40,196 nt of DNA from CAIRYW01 sp964555825 (GCA_964555825.1 CAZKTY010000001.1:1-40196), one strand, 5' to 3'. Positions 1 through 8,440 are shown, counted from the stretch's first letter. Notes: generated by a model from the letters alone, not told the origin. A program made the numbers and translations.

Positions 1-123
1 ACCAGAAACCAGACTGCTGTTTTTTCTGGGATTGTTATAGCTATTTCAGTAGTTGGAGCACTGTATCTTGGATTACTAGATTCTGTCTTTAAAATGCTAA
101 TAGAAAAAGTTTTTGGTTTTTAA
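1..123 (+). CDS. secE: SecE preprotein translocase subunit, C-terminal end (partial)
   Basis: Frame 1 is open from the window edge to a TAA at 121-123, giving 40 residues. They begin TRNQTAVFSGIVIAIS and continue into a hydrophobic helix ending LLDSVFKMLIEKVFGF. This is the single C-terminal membrane segment of bacterial SecE, the small subunit that clamps SecY in the Sec translocon. The next gene, 15 nt downstream, is nusG, and secE-nusG-rplK is a widely conserved bacterial order, which supports the call. The N-terminus lies outside the window. Confidence rests on context plus the helix, since SecE has little sequence signature. Confidence 0.85.
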   Translation, partial: TRNQTAVFSGIVIAISVVGALYLGLLDSVFKMLIEKVFGF

Positions 124-138
124 TTTAATAATAAAAAT

Positions 139-681
139 ATGTCAAAACAAGCAGAAGGAGAAAGAAATTGGTACGCAATCCACACATACGCTGGATATGA
201 AAATGCTGTTGCCAAAAATCTAAAGCAGAGAATTGAGTCTCTTGGAATGGAGGATAGAATATTTAATGTTATCGTTCCTACTGAGAAAAAAATAAAAGTA
301 AAAGGAAATAAGAGGATCGAGGAAGAAGAAAAGATCTATCCAGGATATGTTCTTGTTGATATGGTCGTGACCGATGATTCTTGGTATGTAGTGAGAAATA
401 CTCCACGTGTTACAGGATTCGTTGGTTCAGGAGTTTTTCCAGTACCTCTAGAAAGCAAAGAAGTTGATGAACTTTTCAGAAGAATGGAGAATAATACTCC
501 AAAACATAATATTGATCTTGATGTTGATGATGCTGTTACCATTGTTGATGGACCTTTCAAGGATCTTGAAGGAAAAGTTGGCGATGTTGATCAGGAGAGA
601 GGTAAGGTAAAGGTCCTAGTTTCAATGTTCGGTAGAGAGACACCTGTTGAATTGGACTTTTTGCAGATCAAGAAAATATAG
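139..681 (+). CDS. nusG: Transcription termination/antitermination factor NusG
   Basis: The 180-aa protein has the NusG N-terminal (NGN) domain, starting NWYAIHTYAGYENAVAKNL and including the typical IYPGYVLVDM and VRNTPRVTGFVG segments. A KOW domain follows from about residue 130 (VTIVDGPFKDLEGKVGDVD). NusG binds the RNA polymerase clamp, affects pausing and Rho termination, and links polymerase to the ribosome through NusE/S10. Length is normal for the family. The ATG has no clear Shine-Dalgarno sequence, only an A/T-rich leader. It lies between secE and rplK, as in most bacteria, and is probably cotranscribed with both. Confidence 0.97.
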   Translation: MSKQAEGERNWYAIHTYAGYENAVAKNLKQRIESLGMEDRIFNVIVPTEKKIKVKGNKRIEEEEKIYPGYVLVDMVVTDDSWYVVRNTPRVTGFVGSGVFPVPLESKEVDELFRRMENNTPKHNIDLDVDDAVTIVDGPFKDLEGKVGDVDQERGKVKVLVSMFGRETPVELDFLQIKKI

Positions 682-751
682 GTTATTTTATTAATGCTTT
701 TATTGCCTCGTAAATGAGGGCTTCTCTATAAAAGTTAAAAGCAAAAAATAT

Positions 752-1177
752 ATGGCAAAGAAAATCACAAAAAAATTAAAACTAATGATCCCTGGTGGAA
801 AGGCTGTTCCTGGACAGCAACTAGGTCCCGCACTTGGAGGAGCTGGAATAAATATTGGAGAATTCGTAAAGAGATTTAACGATGAGACAAAGAACCGTGT
901 TGGTGAGATCGTTCCTACTATTATCAATGTTTTTGATGATAGAAGTTATGCAATGATCTACAAGACAGAGCCTGCAAGCCAGATGATCAATAAGATCCTA
1001 GGAATTGAGAAGGGTTCTGGTGAACCAAATAAGAAGAAAGTTGGAAAGATCACAAAAGCTAAGGTTCAAGAGATCGCAGAAAAGAAAATGGTTGACCTAA
1101 ACGCTAAGGATCTAGCAGGAGCAATAAAGATAATCGAAGGAACTTGCCGTTCTATGGGCGTAGATATCGTAGGTTAA
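752..1177 (+). CDS. rplK: Large ribosomal subunit protein uL11
   Basis: The 141-aa protein begins MAKKITKKLKLMIPGGKAVP and has the L11 hallmark segments PGQQLGPALGGAGINIGEF and, near the end, KIIEGTCRSMGVDIVG. L11 binds 23S rRNA at the GTPase-associated centre and forms the base of the L10/L7-L12 stalk. Length matches the family (about 141-143 aa). It follows nusG by 70 nt. In most bacteria rplA (L1) follows directly; here a strong terminator comes 22 nt after the stop and no rplA is present in the window. Confidence 0.98.
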   Translation: MAKKITKKLKLMIPGGKAVPGQQLGPALGGAGINIGEFVKRFNDETKNRVGEIVPTIINVFDDRSYAMIYKTEPASQMINKILGIEKGSGEPNKKKVGKITKAKVQEIAEKKMVDLNAKDLAGAIKIIEGTCRSMGVDIVG

Positions 1178-1199
1178 TAAATATCAAATCTAAAATTTA

Positions 1200-1237
1200 G
1201 ACAACAAAAAAACGCTCCAAAGCGTTTTTTTGTTGTC
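1200..1237 (+). terminator. Terminator hairpin after rplK
   Basis: A perfect 17-bp inverted repeat (1200-1216 and 1221-1237) closes a CCAA loop. The GC core CGCT/AGCG is flanked by A and T tracts, so it can act on either strand. It ends the secE-nusG-rplK unit. Confidence 0.9.
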
Positions 1238-1285
1238 TTTAGTATTTAAAAAATAAAAAAGGAAAAGATTTGTGTATAAATAACT

Positions 1286-1314
1286 TTGACTAAAACTCTG
1301 ATTGGTTGTTTAAT
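1286..1314 (+). promoter_or_regulatory. Sigma70-type promoter for the 1357-1866 gene
   Basis: TTGACT (1286-1291), a 17-nt spacer, and TTTAAT (1309-1314). The predicted start near 1321 would leave a leader of about 36 nt before the ATG at 1357. That leader contains an AGGA about 9 nt before the ATG. Confidence 0.5.
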
Positions 1315-1356
1315 TGCTGACATTTAGTCCTTTGAGAATATGTGTGAGGAACACAA

Positions 1357-1866
1357 ATGGATAGAGTCGGCCCTCTATCTCTTCAATTGGGACGGAACAA
1401 TTGCTCCAATATGACAGCTAGATTGATCGGTCTGGTTGGTAAGTCATTGGTAGGTCCAGTTGGCAAGGTGGTCTGTCCATCTTGTATCCTAAGTGGTGTT
1501 TATGGCCTAAGGAAGGCATTCTCCCCAGAAGACCTCTATGGTCTTTTAACTCTGAGTGGTTTGGTCATCTTTGGAATATCGTGTCTCCTTGCTTGGCAAG
1601 CACGTCTTCTTTCAAGGAAGATCTTGGGAAGGAGGGAAAAAGGGATCGGATCATGCGAAAGATCAAAAGGACGACTTCGTTCTCTTTCTAATTTAGCTAT
1701 CTTTGGTTTTGGTCTCATTGGGGTTATCTCAATTTTTGCCATGACCAAAGACAGTTTTTTTTGTGGGGTCAGCTCGTCTCTTTTGTGCCTTAAGATATCG
1801 CAATACAAAGGCGCAATATTTATGCCCGTTCACATACAGTTACAAATACAAACCGTGGAGATCTGA
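1357..1866 (+). CDS. Small two-helix membrane protein of unknown function
   Basis: This 169-aa ORF matches no family I recognise. It has a Cys pair (VCPSCI) near residue 48, a hydrophobic segment near residues 68-88 (LSGLVIFGISCLLAW), a basic stretch, and a second hydrophobic segment near residues 112-130 (LAIFGFGLIGVISIFAM). Evidence that it is real: a 17-nt-spaced promoter upstream, an AGGA before the ATG, and a terminator hairpin whose loop contains its stop codon. The last ~25 residues look low-quality as protein, and an alternative start exists at 1411. GC is about 45%, above the neighbouring housekeeping genes. It may be an acquired orphan gene. Confidence 0.5.
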   Translation: MDRVGPLSLQLGRNNCSNMTARLIGLVGKSLVGPVGKVVCPSCILSGVYGLRKAFSPEDLYGLLTLSGLVIFGISCLLAWQARLLSRKILGRREKGIGSCERSKGRLRSLSNLAIFGFGLIGVISIFAMTKDSFFCGVSSSLLCLKISQYKGAIFMPVHIQLQIQTVEI

Positions 1867-1884
1867 TCTCTACGGTATTTTTTT
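1852..1884 (+). terminator. Terminator with embedded stop codon
   Basis: An 11-bp stem (1852-1862 with 1866-1876, one G-T pair) and a T tract at 1878-1884. The TGA of the upstream ORF (1864-1866) falls in the loop and stem edge. Confidence 0.8.
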
Positions 1885-1892
1885 GTATCGAA

Positions 1893-2390
1893 TTATTTCA
1901 ATACTTTGTATTCTTTGAATATTGTTCCTTGTGGAGTTGTTGTTTGTGAAATTAATTCAAGTTTGCATTCGATATCATCATTGAAAAGAGTGATCCCTTT
2001 TCCAAACAGTATAGGCTCTACAGTTAAATAAATAGTATCAATAACTCCAGCCTTTAAAAATTTCGTATAGATAGAGGATCCTCCACAAATGGCTACTTCT
2101 TTGAATCCTTTTTCTTCTATTTTTTGGAGCAATATCTCTGGTTCATCATTTGTCATTTCGACTCCTTCGTAGTTCTTTGAACGAGAGTAGACGATATTCA
2201 GTCTGTCTTTAAGAGGTTTATTGAATGTTTCAAAAGTAGTGCTACCCATTACGACCACTCCTGCGCGCTTTGTAAGTTCGACAAAGTGTTTTTTGTCCTC
2301 AGGACTGTTCCAAGAAGTGGAGACCTGATCTTTATCTTTTGCTAAGAATCCATCAGCTGTTAATGCGGCTACTATGAAGCATTTGATCAT
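1893..2390 (-). CDS. Dihydrofolate reductase-like protein (DHFR/RibD_C family)
   Basis: The 165-aa protein resembles dihydrofolate reductase in length and motif order. It has an N-terminal strand IVAALTADGFLAKD, then SWNSPEDKKHF (its acidic residue matches the catalytic Asp/Glu position), VVMGSTTFETF, a cofactor loop AICGGSSIYTKFL, and C-terminal TVEPILFGKG. DHFR reduces dihydrofolate to tetrahydrofolate with NADPH. The nearby thyA and glyA make that role plausible, because ThyA produces dihydrofolate. RibD-C-type reductases share the fold, so folA is not assigned. A -10-like TATCAT ends 6 nt before the ATG, suggesting a leaderless transcript. Confidence 0.8.
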   Translation of the reverse strand: MIKCFIVAALTADGFLAKDKDQVSTSWNSPEDKKHFVELTKRAGVVVMGSTTFETFNKPLKDRLNIVYSRSKNYEGVEMTNDEPEILLQKIEEKGFKEVAICGGSSIYTKFLKAGVIDTIYLTVEPILFGKGITLFNDDIECKLELISQTTTPQGTIFKEYKVLK

Positions 2391-2445
2391 GGTTTTATGA
2401 TAACAAATTTATTAAAGAATTTCCCGTGATATCATGAGGAATATT

Positions 2446-4143
2446 ATGACCCAAGAAGAAGCTTTATCAATTCTAAAGACCGGTGCCAATGTATTTTTAA
2501 CAGGGGAACCTGGTTCTGGTAAATCGCATACAATAAGGAGATATGCAGATTATCTTAGGGAACATTCTATTGAACCAGCGATCACCGCTTCTACAGGGAT
2601 AGCTTCTACCCATATAAACGGACTGACCATACATTCTTGGTCTGGTATTGGTATAAAAACAAACCTTACTGAATATGATCTAGATAAAATATCTTCTAGT
2701 GAATACATCTCAAAAAGAATTAGAAAAGCCAAGGTCCTTATTATTGATGAGATATCAATGCTTTCTCCAGACACTCTTTCTATGGTTGATGCTGTCTGCA
2801 GAGAAGTAAAACAAAATAGAGAAGCTTTTGGTGGGCTTCAAGTGATCTTTGTTGGGGATTTTTTTCAGCTTCCTCCGATCACTAAGAAAAACTTTGATGA
2901 GTATAACCAAGATATCTTTTCTGAGGAAGGAAAAGGTATATTTGCCTTTGAATCTGGTGCATGGAAGAGATCTAGTCCTGTTATCTGTTATCTTTCAGAA
3001 CAGCACAGACAAGAGGATAAGGTCTTTTTGGAATTGCTTTCTTCTATAAGGAAGAATGTACTTAAAGATACACACAAAAAGATCCTAGAAAAAAGAAGAA
3101 TAAGCCCTGAAAAAGTATTAGCAAATGTTCCTAAACTTTTTTCTCATAATATTGATGTAGATAGAGTTAACGATGAAACACTCGAAAAGATCAATGAGAA
3201 GAATGAAGTGTTCATAATGTCTTCAATGGGGAATGATGTGTTGGTCTCAATTTTAAAAAAAGGATGTCTTTCTCCTGAGAGATTGAGTCTTAAGGTTGGA
3301 GCTGCTGTAATGTTCACAAAGAATAATCATAAAGAAGGATATATGAATGGAACGCTAGGAGTCGTGGAAAGTTTTTCAGCTTTTACTCATAACCCGATCA
3401 TTAAGACTCGAAGTGGGGAGTTGATAGAAGTAGAAAATGCAGATTGGAATATTGAAGATGATGGAAAAGTAAAAGCTAGGATAACCCAACTTCCACTTCG
3501 TTTGGCATGGGCTATAACTGTCCATAAAAGCCAAGGAATGAGCTTAGACGATGCTGTTATGGACTTGAGCAAGGTATTTGAGTTCGGGCAAGGATATGTT
3601 GCTTTATCAAGAGTAAGGTCCCTTTCTGGACTTTATCTACTTGGACTCAATGAAAAAGCTCTTAAGGTACATCCTGATGTTTTAGATCAAGATACTCTGT
3701 TCAGAGAAGCATCAATTGAAGCAAGGGATGCTTTTAAAAAAATGTCAGAGGAAGAACTTAAAGGTCTTCAGAGAAATTTTTTACTTGCCTGCGGAGGAAC
3801 GATCGAGACTGTAGAAAATGCTACAAAAAATAAAAAAGAAAAGGTCAATACTTATTCAGAGACATTAAGTTTGTGGAAAGAAGGAAAGAGTATGAAAGAG
3901 ATCGCAAAAGCAAGAAAATTGAAAGAGAGGACAGTTTTTGATCATGTAGAACATCTTTTCGAAAAAAAGGAAATTTCGAGAGAAGAAATAACAAAACTTC
4001 TTACACCAAAAATGAAAAGATCTTTGCCTCAAATAAATAAGTTATTTGAAAAAATAGGGAAAGAAAAACTTACACCTATATTTGAAAAATTAGAAGGAGA
4101 ATATTCTTACGATGATCTTAGGATCGCTAGAATGCTTTTCTGA
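2446..4143 (+). CDS. Pif1/RecD2-like superfamily 1 helicase with C-terminal helix-turn-helix
   Basis: From ATG 2446 the protein is 565 aa. An in-frame ATG lies at 2434, but GAGGA at 2436-2440 is well placed for 2446. Walker A is GEPGSGKS (residues 20-27), Walker B is LIIDEISML (about 102-110), then FVGDFFQLPPI. The helicase C-terminal motif WAITVHKSQGMSLDDA is followed by GYVALSRVRS, as in Pif1/Dda-type 5'-3' DNA helicases. After about residue 470 a helix-turn-helix segment (LWKEGKSMKEIAKARKLKERT) resembles the HTH_40 tail seen on some RecQ and Pif1 proteins. Likely acts on forked, R-loop or G-quadruplex DNA (family knowledge). It ends 2 nt from the converging dUTPase gene. Confidence 0.92.
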   Translation: MTQEEALSILKTGANVFLTGEPGSGKSHTIRRYADYLREHSIEPAITASTGIASTHINGLTIHSWSGIGIKTNLTEYDLDKISSSEYISKRIRKAKVLIIDEISMLSPDTLSMVDAVCREVKQNREAFGGLQVIFVGDFFQLPPITKKNFDEYNQDIFSEEGKGIFAFESGAWKRSSPVICYLSEQHRQEDKVFLELLSSIRKNVLKDTHKKILEKRRISPEKVLANVPKLFSHNIDVDRVNDETLEKINEKNEVFIMSSMGNDVLVSILKKGCLSPERLSLKVGAAVMFTKNNHKEGYMNGTLGVVESFSAFTHNPIIKTRSGELIEVENADWNIEDDGKVKARITQLPLRLAWAITVHKSQGMSLDDAVMDLSKVFEFGQGYVALSRVRSLSGLYLLGLNEKALKVHPDVLDQDTLFREASIEARDAFKKMSEEELKGLQRNFLLACGGTIETVENATKNKKEKVNTYSETLSLWKEGKSMKEIAKARKLKERTVFDHVEHLFEKKEISREEITKLLTPKMKRSLPQINKLFEKIGKEKLTPIFEKLEGEYSYDDLRIARMLF

Positions 4144-4145
4144 TC

Positions 4146-4565
4146 TTATTTGCCAGTGCTGCCAAATCCTCCTGTACCTCGGCTTGAATCTGATAGTTCA
4201 TCAACTTCTTCAAGTAGTGCGATCGTGACAGGGAATATGACAAGTTGGGCAACTTTGTGTCCTTTTTCTATTGTGTAGGGTTGATCACTTAGGTTTACTA
4301 GATGGACATTGTATTCTCCACGATATCCTGCATCAAATACTCCTCCCATGGTATGGAGTCCTGCTTTTGAAATAGATGATTTATCTTTGACTATTGCTGC
4401 AAACCCTTCAGGAAATTCGAGTGCAAATCCATTCCAGAATCTGAAGTGTTCTCCTGGCTGGATGGTCTTTTCTTCTAAGGCATATAGATCGAGTCCAACA
4501 TCTCCTGGATGAGCGTATGTTGGAAGTTTTGCTTCTGGGTTCAGTCTTTTTATCTTTATCTTCAT
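4146..4565 (-). CDS. dut: Deoxyuridine 5'-triphosphate nucleotidohydrolase (dUTPase)
   Basis: The 139-aa protein carries the trimeric dUTPase motifs in order: HPGDVGLDLYA (motif 1), KSSISKAGLHTMGG (motifs 2-3), GVFDAGYRGEYNVHLVN, GHKVAQLVI (motif 4) and the Gly-rich C-terminal arm RGTGGFGSTGK (motif 5). It hydrolyses dUTP to dUMP and pyrophosphate, keeping uracil out of DNA and supplying ThyA with substrate. It diverges from the dCTP deaminase gene across 50 nt, so the dUTP producer and consumer share one promoter region. TATAAT ends 8 nt before its ATG. Confidence 0.96.
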   Translation of the reverse strand: MKIKIKRLNPEAKLPTYAHPGDVGLDLYALEEKTIQPGEHFRFWNGFALEFPEGFAAIVKDKSSISKAGLHTMGGVFDAGYRGEYNVHLVNLSDQPYTIEKGHKVAQLVIFPVTIALLEEVDELSDSSRGTGGFGSTGK

Positions 4566-4615
4566 ACTTTCGAATTATATCAGAATTTATTTCAAGTTGT
4601 GGTAATATTTCTTTT
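4566..4615. promoter_or_regulatory. Divergent dut/dcd promoter region
   Basis: Minus strand: TATAAT at 4579-4574, 8 nt before the dut ATG. Plus strand: an extended -10 (TG, one base, TAATAT at 4603-4608), 7 nt before the dcd ATG. Both starts would sit at or next to the initiation codon. Confidence 0.6.
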
Positions 4616-5719
4616 ATGCAGGCCATAAACAAAAAACTAGGAGCGTTGCCAAGCCAACTGATAAAAAATCTTATTGAGGCAGGCTGTATCCTTGGAGCGG
4701 AAGAATCCAATGTAAAACCTTCATCCCTTGATCTGACCCTTTCTGATGAGGTCTATGAAGTTGAGGGGGTATTTTTGCCAGAGTCTGGAGAAAAGATAAG
4801 ATCTCTTCTTTCGAGGATAAAGAACAAAAAACAAAAGATCGCTGATCCTATGTTCAAGAACAAGGTCTATATGGTAAAGCTCAATGAATCCCTTGATCTG
4901 CCAAAAACTGTGTATGGGTATTGTAATCCAAAATCAACAAGCGGAAGAGTTGATGTTCATGTAAGACTTCTTGCTGATGGTGTTCCAAGATATGACTCTG
5001 TTTTTCCTGGTGGGCATAAAGGAGAATTATGGATCTCTATTTTGCCAAAGACCTTCAACATAAAAGTATTTGAAGGATTAAGTTTCAACCAACTTCGCTT
5101 TTTTAATGCAGATACCCGTCTTGGTGATCTAGAACTTGAGCTAATAAACAAAAAATATAAATTAGCTTTTGGTCTGGACGGGAAACAAATAAAGAATATT
5201 GATACTTTGATGAGAGATCACGATGGGTCTTTACTTTTGACCATTGATCTAAGTCAGAAGGTCCTTGGGTATGAGGCAAAACAAACAGATAAGATATTGG
5301 ATCTATCAAAAATAAATTTCTATGATTGGAAAGATTTTTTCACTCCGATATTCAAAAAAGATGGATATATATATTTAAAACAAAATTCTTTTTACATTCT
5401 TTCTACAGCCGAGGCTATTCGTATTCCTCCGATGTTTGCTTGTGAAATGGCGTCTATGGATGATCGGAACGGCGATTTTAGATCTCACTATGCAGGCTTT
5501 ATGGATCCAGGATGGGGATGGGGAAAAAAGGGGGAAGCAAAAGGAAGACCTTTTACTCTTGAGGTTAGGCCATTTGAGAATCTTGTTGTGAGAGATTGTC
5601 AGCCTATCGCTAAATTGAAATTCGAGAAATTGGCAGAAGAACCAGAACAGATCTATGATGCTATCTCTTCTAATTACTTAGTTCAGTCAGGCCCAAAATT
5701 GGCCAAACATTTTAAATAG
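4616..5719 (+). CDS. dcd: 2'-deoxycytidine 5'-triphosphate deaminase, two-domain form
   Basis: The ORF is open from 4517, but that would overlap dut; ATG 4616 gives 367 aa starting MQAINKKLGALPSQLI, with a -10 placed 7 nt upstream. The protein has two dUTPase-fold halves. The first contains VKPSSLDLTLSDEVYEV and NPKSTSGRVDVHVRLL. The second contains TAEAIRIPPMFACEM and HYAGFMDPGWGWG, which match the Dcd active-site segments (S-x-R-x-D-like and AGF-DPG). It deaminates dCTP to dUTP. At about 367 aa it fits the fused DCD_N/DCD_C type rather than the ~190-aa E. coli form. Its stop abuts the stop of converging thyA with no gap. Confidence 0.9.
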   Translation: MQAINKKLGALPSQLIKNLIEAGCILGAEESNVKPSSLDLTLSDEVYEVEGVFLPESGEKIRSLLSRIKNKKQKIADPMFKNKVYMVKLNESLDLPKTVYGYCNPKSTSGRVDVHVRLLADGVPRYDSVFPGGHKGELWISILPKTFNIKVFEGLSFNQLRFFNADTRLGDLELELINKKYKLAFGLDGKQIKNIDTLMRDHDGSLLLTIDLSQKVLGYEAKQTDKILDLSKINFYDWKDFFTPIFKKDGYIYLKQNSFYILSTAEAIRIPPMFACEMASMDDRNGDFRSHYAGFMDPGWGWGKKGEAKGRPFTLEVRPFENLVVRDCQPIAKLKFEKLAEEPEQIYDAISSNYLVQSGPKLAKHFK

Positions 5720-6652
5720 TTAAACTGCTATTGGAGCTTTTATAGCTGGATGAGGATCATAGTTCTCTATTGCTATGTCCTCTAATGTGAATTCAAATAG
5801 ATCTTTGATATTTGGATTTAGTACGAGTTTAGGGATCTCTTTTGGTTCTCTTTGTAATTGTTCTTTTACTTGGTCGAAATGGTTCAAATAAATATGTGTA
5901 TCGCCTCCGGTCCAAATGAATTCACCTGGTTTAAGACCTGTGACTTGGGCGATCATTATTGTAAGAAGTGAATAGGAAGCAATGTTGAAAGGAACTCCTA
6001 GAAAAGTATCACAACTTCTCTGATAAAGCTGACATGATAATTTTCCATTCGAGACAAAGAATTGAAACAGACAATGACAGGGAGGCAGACCTGCTTTAGC
6101 CATTTCCTCGATCTCTGCTGGGTTCCAAGCACTGACAATTATTCTTCTTGAATCAGGATTCTTTTTTATTGTTTCTATCGCAATCGCTAGTTGGTCTATT
6201 TCTTTTCCTTCAGGTGTTTTCCATTTTCTCCATTGTTTTCCATAAACAGGACCTAGGTCTCCCCATTTTTTCTCAAATTCTTGATCAGTCATTATCTTAT
6301 CTGTGAATTCTTTCATCTGACCTTTCCATTCGTCACTGTTCACTGTTGGAATGGGTAGGTTGTTTGCTTTGAGATACCATTTGAAAGGCCATTCATCCCA
6401 TATATGATTTCCATAAGTTAAAAGTGTTTTTAGTTTTGTATCACCTTTAATAAACCAAAGAAGTTCAGAAGCTACCAACTTGAAAGGGACTTTCTTTGTT
6501 GTAAGAAGAGGAAAACCCAAACTTAGATCAAATCTCATTTGAGTGCCAAAAATAGCGATAGTACCTGTGCCAGTTCGGTCCTCTTTTTTTTCTCCTTTCT
6601 CAAGTATTTTTTTTAGGAGATCATGATATTCGTTGTCGAAGGGATTTTGCAT
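5720..6652 (-). CDS. thyA: Thymidylate synthase
   Basis: The 310-aa ThyA has DRTGTGTIAIFGTQMRFDL near the N-terminus, the catalytic Cys in LPPCHCLFQF, the substrate-binding YQRSCDTFLGVPFNIASY, and the C-terminal PHPAIKAPIAV. It makes dTMP from dUMP using methylene-tetrahydrofolate, releasing dihydrofolate. At 310 aa it is longer than the 264-aa E. coli protein because of an insert around residues 85-140 (WPFKWYLKANNLPIP onward), like the longer Lactobacillus-type enzymes. A -10-like TAAAAT ends 6 nt before the ATG. The neighbours supply its substrate (dcd, dut), its cofactor (glyA, DHFR-like) and use its product (tmk). Confidence 0.98.
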   Translation of the reverse strand: MQNPFDNEYHDLLKKILEKGEKKEDRTGTGTIAIFGTQMRFDLSLGFPLLTTKKVPFKLVASELLWFIKGDTKLKTLLTYGNHIWDEWPFKWYLKANNLPIPTVNSDEWKGQMKEFTDKIMTDQEFEKKWGDLGPVYGKQWRKWKTPEGKEIDQLAIAIETIKKNPDSRRIIVSAWNPAEIEEMAKAGLPPCHCLFQFFVSNGKLSCQLYQRSCDTFLGVPFNIASYSLLTIMIAQVTGLKPGEFIWTGGDTHIYLNHFDQVKEQLQREPKEIPKLVLNPNIKDLFEFTLEDIAIENYDPHPAIKAPIAV

Positions 6653-6766
6653 GGCTTTATTTTACACTAAATCAGAGGTTTTTAAACACTGTAACTTTAT
6701 TGTATTATGTACTTAAGAATTGAGAAGTTCTCTTGGGGTGTTTTATTAAATTAATCAAATTTTCTA

Positions 6767-7939
6767 ATGAAAGACAAACAAATCGAAAAGCTGATATCAG
6801 CAGAAAAAGCTCGTCAGAAAAAAGTTATAAATCTCATACCATCAGAGAACTATGTATCAAGTGATGTCCTTACAGCTTTGGGAAGTATCTTTGATAATAA
6901 ATATGCAGAAGGGTATCCGCATGCAAGATATTATGGAGGACAGGTCAATACAGATAAACTAGAAGAGCTTTGTATTGATAGAGCTTTAAAACTTTTTAAA
7001 TTAAAGAAAGATGAATGGCATGCGAACGTACAACCTCATTCAGGATCACCTGCGAATCTTGCTGTGTATTTAGCACTTGCGCCTATTGGTGGAAAGATCA
7101 TGGGAATGACACTTACTTCTGGAGGTCACCTAAGTCATGGTCAAAAAGTTTCTATTACAGGAAAGATCTGGCAGCAAATTTCTTATGGAGTAGATCCAAA
7201 AACTGAGGTATTGGATTATGAAGCTCTAAGGAAACAAGCATTAGAAGAGAAACCAAATATCATTGTTGCTGGGTATACCGCTTATCCTCGTGTCGTTGAT
7301 TTCAAAAAGATCAGAGAGATCGCTGATGATTGTGGTGCTTATATGATGGTTGATATGTCTCATATCGCAGGTTTGATCGCAGGTGGGGAATACCCAAGTC
7401 CTTTTCCTTATGCGGATGTTGTGACCACTACAACTCATAAGACATTGCGTGGTCCAAGAAGTGCAATTATCTTTGCAAAAAAAGATGCGAGAGAAATTCC
7501 TAAAAAAATAGACAAAGCGATCTTTCCAGGACTTCAAGGAGGACCTCACATGGGACAAATAGCAGGAGTTGCCGTTGCTTTAAAGGAAGCAGCATCACCT
7601 GCTTTCAAGCAATATGCAAAACAGGTCAAGAAGAATGCAAAAGCTCTCGCTGATGAATTGATCCGTCTTGGTTGGCATGTTGTCTCAGGAGGAACTGATT
7701 CTCATTTGGTACTTGTTGATACTTGGATGGATGGCAAAGGGATCTCTGGAAAAGAAGCAGAAGCAAGACTAGAAAAAAATGGAATAATTTGTAACAAAAA
7801 TACAATCCCTGCAGAAACACGAAGTCCTTTTGATCCATCAGGGATCAGATTAGGAAGTCCTGCTGAAACTACTAGAGGAAAGAAAGAAAAAGATTTTGTT
7901 AAGATCGCTCAAACAATTGACAGGGTACTAAGAAAATAG
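6767..7939 (+). CDS. glyA: Serine hydroxymethyltransferase
   Basis: The 390-aa PLP enzyme begins with the SHMT segment NLIPSENYVS. It includes NKYAEGYPHARYYGG and the PLP-lysine motif TTTTHKTLRGPRSA with K225, then FPGLQGGPHMGQIAGVAVAL. It converts serine plus tetrahydrofolate to glycine plus 5,10-methylene-tetrahydrofolate, the carbon donor for ThyA, which is encoded just upstream on the other strand. It is slightly shorter than E. coli GlyA (417 aa), mainly near the C-terminus. Upstream there is no clear Shine-Dalgarno sequence; a TATTAT about 60 nt upstream could be the -10. Confidence 0.97.
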   Translation: MKDKQIEKLISAEKARQKKVINLIPSENYVSSDVLTALGSIFDNKYAEGYPHARYYGGQVNTDKLEELCIDRALKLFKLKKDEWHANVQPHSGSPANLAVYLALAPIGGKIMGMTLTSGGHLSHGQKVSITGKIWQQISYGVDPKTEVLDYEALRKQALEEKPNIIVAGYTAYPRVVDFKKIREIADDCGAYMMVDMSHIAGLIAGGEYPSPFPYADVVTTTTHKTLRGPRSAIIFAKKDAREIPKKIDKAIFPGLQGGPHMGQIAGVAVALKEAASPAFKQYAKQVKKNAKALADELIRLGWHVVSGGTDSHLVLVDTWMDGKGISGKEAEARLEKNGIICNKNTIPAETRSPFDPSGIRLGSPAETTRGKKEKDFVKIAQTIDRVLRK

Positions 7940-7994
7940 CAGGATAGTCAAAGTTGATTAAGGCTCCTTAACAAACAGATACCTTGTTTTGACT

Positions 7995-8050
7995 AATTTA
8001 CCACAGCAGAAAGCTCTCTAGATATAGAGGTTTTTCTGCTGTGGTAAATT
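7995..8050. repeat. Perfect 18-bp inverted repeat with 20-nt loop (TACCACAGCA family, copy 1)
   Basis: Arms at 7995-8012 and 8033-8050 are perfectly complementary. The core TACCACAGCA is shared with the hairpin at 25894-25941. There is no T tract after it, so it is not a classic terminator. It lies 42 nt before the orphan gene at 8093. Confidence 0.8.
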
Positions 8051-8092
8051 TCAGTTAAGCAAAGAATAAGATCGAATGAAAGGAAAATAGAT

Positions 8093-8440
8093 ATGAAGAA
8101 TTTTAGGAACCTGAGGACTGTTATTCCTGTTTGGAGTGAACCTGAGATCGGAGGAAGAGAACTATCGAAACTTTCGAGGAGACTTGCTCTCGGAAGGTGT
8201 CTATCACTCGGAGGAAGGAAAGCTTTTAATTTTTACAAGAAAAAGAAGAATTGGTGCTTACTTCCACCTCCCGGAGCAGGCGTTGATATAATTCTCTTCA
8301 TGAGAGCACGTGGGAAACGCAGAGAAGATAAGAGTGTTCCGTGTCTAATGAGATGGAGCGATAGCACTATATGGAGGACAGGAGAATATTTTCTTTATAA
8401 GCAGTGGTTGCATCCTAATTTAGCTGTTGCTGCTGTATAG
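8093..8440 (+). CDS. Orphan basic protein, 115 aa
   Basis: No family recognised. The protein is basic (clusters SRRLALGR and YKKKKNW, and RARGKRRED) with several Trp residues and no signal peptide or clear membrane helix. AAAGGAAAA lies about 8 nt before the ATG, giving a reasonable ribosome-binding site. A terminator follows 6 nt after the stop, so it forms a single-gene unit between glyA and tmk. GC is about 46%, higher than the neighbours. Preceded by the hairpin at 7995-8050. Its regular leader and terminator support a real gene, but no function can be inferred. Confidence 0.6.
   Translation: MKNFRNLRTVIPVWSEPEIGGRELSKLSRRLALGRCLSLGGRKAFNFYKKKKNWCLLPPPGAGVDIILFMRARGKRREDKSVPCLMRWSDSTIWRTGEYFLYKQWLHPNLAVAAV

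Noticed and set aside
4517..4615. Upstream extension of the dcd ORF
   Set aside because: It would overlap the start of dut on the other strand and the shared promoter; ATG 4616 fits the family start and the -10 spacing.
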